The notes under the pieces are model-generated. The model did no database searches. It saw nothing but the letters and a program-made list of their open reading frames with translations, and had not been told where the DNA came from. This document shows positions 61,691-64,000 of a stretch of DNA of 64,000 nt, in pieces. The stretch lies in the NCBI RefSeq assembly GCF_040833995.1, contig NZ_CP162137.1:2774001-2838000 (forward strand), given 5' to 3'. The translations under genes were made by a program, and so were the position numbers. Source of the DNA: Leptospira sp. WS58.C1 (GTDB lineage Bacteria; Spirochaetota; Leptospiria; Leptospirales; Leptospiraceae). The number at the start of each line of letters is the position of its first letter. Within the stretch, counting starts at the first letter, position 1.

Positions 61691-62053
61691 TCATTCTATC
61701 GTCAGAAATTCCCGAAAGTCGGGGTATTTCTCCAGAAATTCTTCGATGGTGTACAGATTTACAATTCTGTCTAGACCGGAAAGCCTAAAAACGGAATGTA
61801 GGGACTTATTTAGTCCGAATATATTCACTGTTCCCCTATGGTCCCGGATCTGATTTCGGACTTTGATTATAATGCCTATTCCGGAAGAGTCGATAAACTT
61901 TACGAGACCTAAATGGAAACTAACCACAGGGGGATATCCCTCCCGAACGCTCTCCTCAAACTCGAGGTAAAAGTCCCGGGAATTATCCATCAAGATATCC
62001 TCCTGGACCGAAAGTACCAGGTGATTTTCTCGGGCGAGACTTTTAAGAATCAT
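61691..62053 (-). CDS. STAS-domain anti-sigma-factor antagonist-like protein
   Basis: The 120-residue protein is a single STAS domain with LVKFIDSSGIGIIIKV, in which the first of two serines fits the phosphorylation site of SpoIIAA-type antagonists, and GTVNIFGLNKSLHSVFRLSGLDRI. It may switch an anti-sigma or a kinase partner that is not encoded in the window. Confidence 0.88.
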   Translation of the reverse strand: MILKSLARENHLVLSVQEDILMDNSRDFYLEFEESVREGYPPVVSFHLGLVKFIDSSGIGIIIKVRNQIRDHRGTVNIFGLNKSLHSVFRLSGLDRIVNLYTIEEFLEKYPDFREFLTIE

Positions 62054-62166
62054 GGGAAAATAACAGGCCCAGGAATTCGGAGTATGTCAAGAAATAAGTA
62101 TCTTTGTTGATTTATTTCGCCTGAAAGCCAAGATACAATCAGAGCGGTTTCCAAGGAATCCAGTCC

Positions 62167-63990
62167 ATGTCCGAATTCGATAAAACCAGAAAAACTATCG
62201 GTGCCAATAACCTAGATGATAAAGCCAGGCGGGAAATGTTCGACAAGTTTCAGTCCGCCGGGGGAAAAGTTGTCTCTGATAAGGATAAAAAACGGGAAGA
62301 AGCTCTTCGCAAACAGAAAGAGCAACCCCAAATCCGCCAAGGTGCAAGAAGCCAAGCCGGGGGGAGAGACCCGAAACAGAACCAATCTTCTAAATCAGGA
62401 AAACCGCCCGCAAAACCTGCACCTTCTAAGCCGAACCCGATCATGGATCGTAAGGCGTTAGAAGATGAGATGGGAAATTTTTTCAATCGTATGGCGGTCC
62501 GATTCAAATGCTGGATCTCTCGCGTTACGTCATTTTCTTCCAGCGACCTGCTCCCCGCTTTTATGTCCGAGCTAAATATCGCGGGAAAAAAAGCTCTTCT
62601 GGAAATGAACTTTGTCGGTAACGATCTTTTAGGAAACCCGGCTTACGCTTCCAAGATCGCAAAGGAACTGGACGGGCAAAATCCCCTATACATAGAACTT
62701 TTGGGTAGAATGCACAAAGTTTATGATAGCAACGAGTTGAACCAACTTTTAGAAGGGCATAACGCAGCTCCCGATCTTCCATTATCGATCACTAGAGTGA
62801 GACAACCTCTATATTCTATATTCAAAAAACTGTATTATATGTATCCTTTCCAAGGTTCTTACGTAAAAGCCGTGACCTTGGGCTACCAAGCTCTTGAAAA
62901 ACTGGAAGGTAAACCCGCTACGGTTTACAATACGAAACGAAAAAGGGCCCTTCAGGAATTCGACGTTCTGTACGGGACTATTTTTGATAAACTCTATCTT
63001 GCAATCCTAAGAAGTGAGAACAAAAACATCCCGCTATTGAGCACATACATGGAGAATGTCCTGGGAATCCTTCCGGAAGAAAAACTCGGCCAAAGAAAAC
63101 AAGGAGAAGAGTTAGACGAAATTTCCGGCGGAGCCCAACCGGAAGAAGAAGATACCGAAGAAACTCCGGAAGAAAAGCCGATAGATCCGGAAGAAGGCTT
63201 AAGTAAAGAGCTAAAATACGGTCTAAAACTCATGAGATCCTTGTCCTTAGATCAATTAAGAAAACGTCATGATTCCAGAGGAGAACACGATGTAATTCCC
63301 GCCGGAGACAAAGCCTTCTTGACCTGGTTATTTTTCAAGGAGTTCGACGATGAATATTCCTTCGTAATGACGACCAAAAAGATAGATCTAAAACCCACGA
63401 TTGTGGGCGGATCCAAAATGGATTACCGTGAAAAATTGATCGATCTTTACGAAACCACAAGAGGGATCCACGAACAATTCAGGATCTACGATCAATATTA
63501 TAAGGAACTGGAAAACCATCTCAAAAATCCGGGTGCAAATTATATCGAAGCTTCCAAAAAAACTTCCGCCTTGGAGACTAAAAGAAGCCAACAGTCGCGT
63601 AACGTAAGAGTCACCGCAAAGGACTTTTTTCAGAAGGGTGCGGAACTTCTATCCAAATTGATAGCGGATATGAAAGGCAAAAAAGAGATCGTAACCAATA
63701 TGGAAAGTTTAATGACTTTCGATCTCATGGAATCCAAAAAGAGATTGAATAAGAAACCCATAAAACAATGTATTATGGAATCTTATTGTTATGCTCTGGC
63801 GTTTGCCGAACGTTTAGAAAACGGAGATCTTTTCGGTGGAGTTCCTGAACTTTCCGCGGAAGAGATGGAAAAAGAATTCGGCATCAAGACCACGAACGCC
63901 GCTCCGGAAGCTGAAATTTTAAGCCCTGGGGCCGAGTCCGGCGGAGAAGACGATAGTTTCGGTGTGGACCCATCCATACTTTCCGATTAA
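62167..63990 (+). CDS. Large hypothetical protein with a disordered N-terminus
   Basis: This 607-residue cytoplasmic protein is not recognised. Residues 1-95 are rich in Lys, Arg, Gln, Pro and Ser (for example SKSGKPPAKPAPSKPNP) and are predicted to be disordered. The remainder is helical, with a glutamate-rich linker near residues 325-350 (EEEDTEETPEEKPIDPEE) between two helical halves, and an acidic tail (GGEDDSFGVDPSILSD). No membrane segment or enzyme motif is seen. An AAGGAA lies before the ATG. It may be a spirochaete-specific scaffold. Confidence 0.72.
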   Translation: MSEFDKTRKTIGANNLDDKARREMFDKFQSAGGKVVSDKDKKREEALRKQKEQPQIRQGARSQAGGRDPKQNQSSKSGKPPAKPAPSKPNPIMDRKALEDEMGNFFNRMAVRFKCWISRVTSFSSSDLLPAFMSELNIAGKKALLEMNFVGNDLLGNPAYASKIAKELDGQNPLYIELLGRMHKVYDSNELNQLLEGHNAAPDLPLSITRVRQPLYSIFKKLYYMYPFQGSYVKAVTLGYQALEKLEGKPATVYNTKRKRALQEFDVLYGTIFDKLYLAILRSENKNIPLLSTYMENVLGILPEEKLGQRKQGEELDEISGGAQPEEEDTEETPEEKPIDPEEGLSKELKYGLKLMRSLSLDQLRKRHDSRGEHDVIPAGDKAFLTWLFFKEFDDEYSFVMTTKKIDLKPTIVGGSKMDYREKLIDLYETTRGIHEQFRIYDQYYKELENHLKNPGANYIEASKKTSALETKRSQQSRNVRVTAKDFFQKGAELLSKLIADMKGKKEIVTNMESLMTFDLMESKKRLNKKPIKQCIMESYCYALAFAERLENGDLFGGVPELSAEEMEKEFGIKTTNAAPEAEILSPGAESGGEDDSFGVDPSILSD

Positions 63991-64000
63991 ATGTAAATCG

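Overview
The window looks like chromosomal DNA of a Leptospira species. The evidence is a tandem family of DUF1554 lipoproteins (a family known mainly from Leptospira), many lipoproteins with relaxed spirochaetal lipoboxes, moderate G+C, and a mix of housekeeping genes with secreted proteins of unknown function. The species cannot be fixed from the sequence alone. No rRNA, tRNA, CRISPR array, transposase or prophage gene was seen.

Layout. Positions 1-3954 hold the end of a nitrous-oxide-respiration (nos) locus: a clade II-type NosZ, a cytochrome c lipoprotein and a NosB-like membrane protein. A Crp/Fnr regulator is transcribed divergently, and a perfect TTGA-type palindrome lies between. Positions 3978-8000 are a minus-strand group of a CopD-like membrane protein, a ThDP enzyme and an FAD dehydrogenase. 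Positions 8070-10797 carry a patatin-like lipase, a small hypothetical and a FadL-type porin. Positions 10968-17763 hold a cell-wall amidase, a secreted hypothetical, and a coupled group of a methyltransferase, an MBL hydrolase and two M16 proteins, one without the zinc motif. Positions 17850-24641 carry a pair of related lipoproteins, a DsbD-N-like protein, yajQ-alaS, rpsI-rplM and a membrane hypothetical.

Positions 24732-27089 are a tandem DUF1554 array: three intact copies and one previously hidden 51-codon remnant. Next come a YceI protein, thiL, an organophosphate-type MFS transporter, a DUF418 protein, a six-PAS hybrid histidine kinase, a MAPEG protein and two hypotheticals.

Positions 36842-48361 are a complex I operon, nuoA-B-C-D-E-F-H-J-K-L-M-N, with nuoG and nuoI absent and no gap where they would sit. 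Upstream, a 450-bp gene-free stretch contains a nested inverted-repeat element. Positions 48814-64000 hold a MaoC hydratase with a MarR regulator, an apparently solitary N6-adenine DNA methylase, an ankyrin protein, an amidase, a flavin reductase, the purL - LRR lipoprotein - ileS operon, a lipoprotein with a STAS protein, and a large protein with a disordered N-terminus.

How the genes work together. The nos genes and complex I both belong to respiration: complex I feeds the quinone pool and NosZ is a terminal reductase reached through cytochrome c. The main points to check are the nos regulon, the complex I without G and I, the palindromic element at 48509-48735, and the decaying DUF1554 array.
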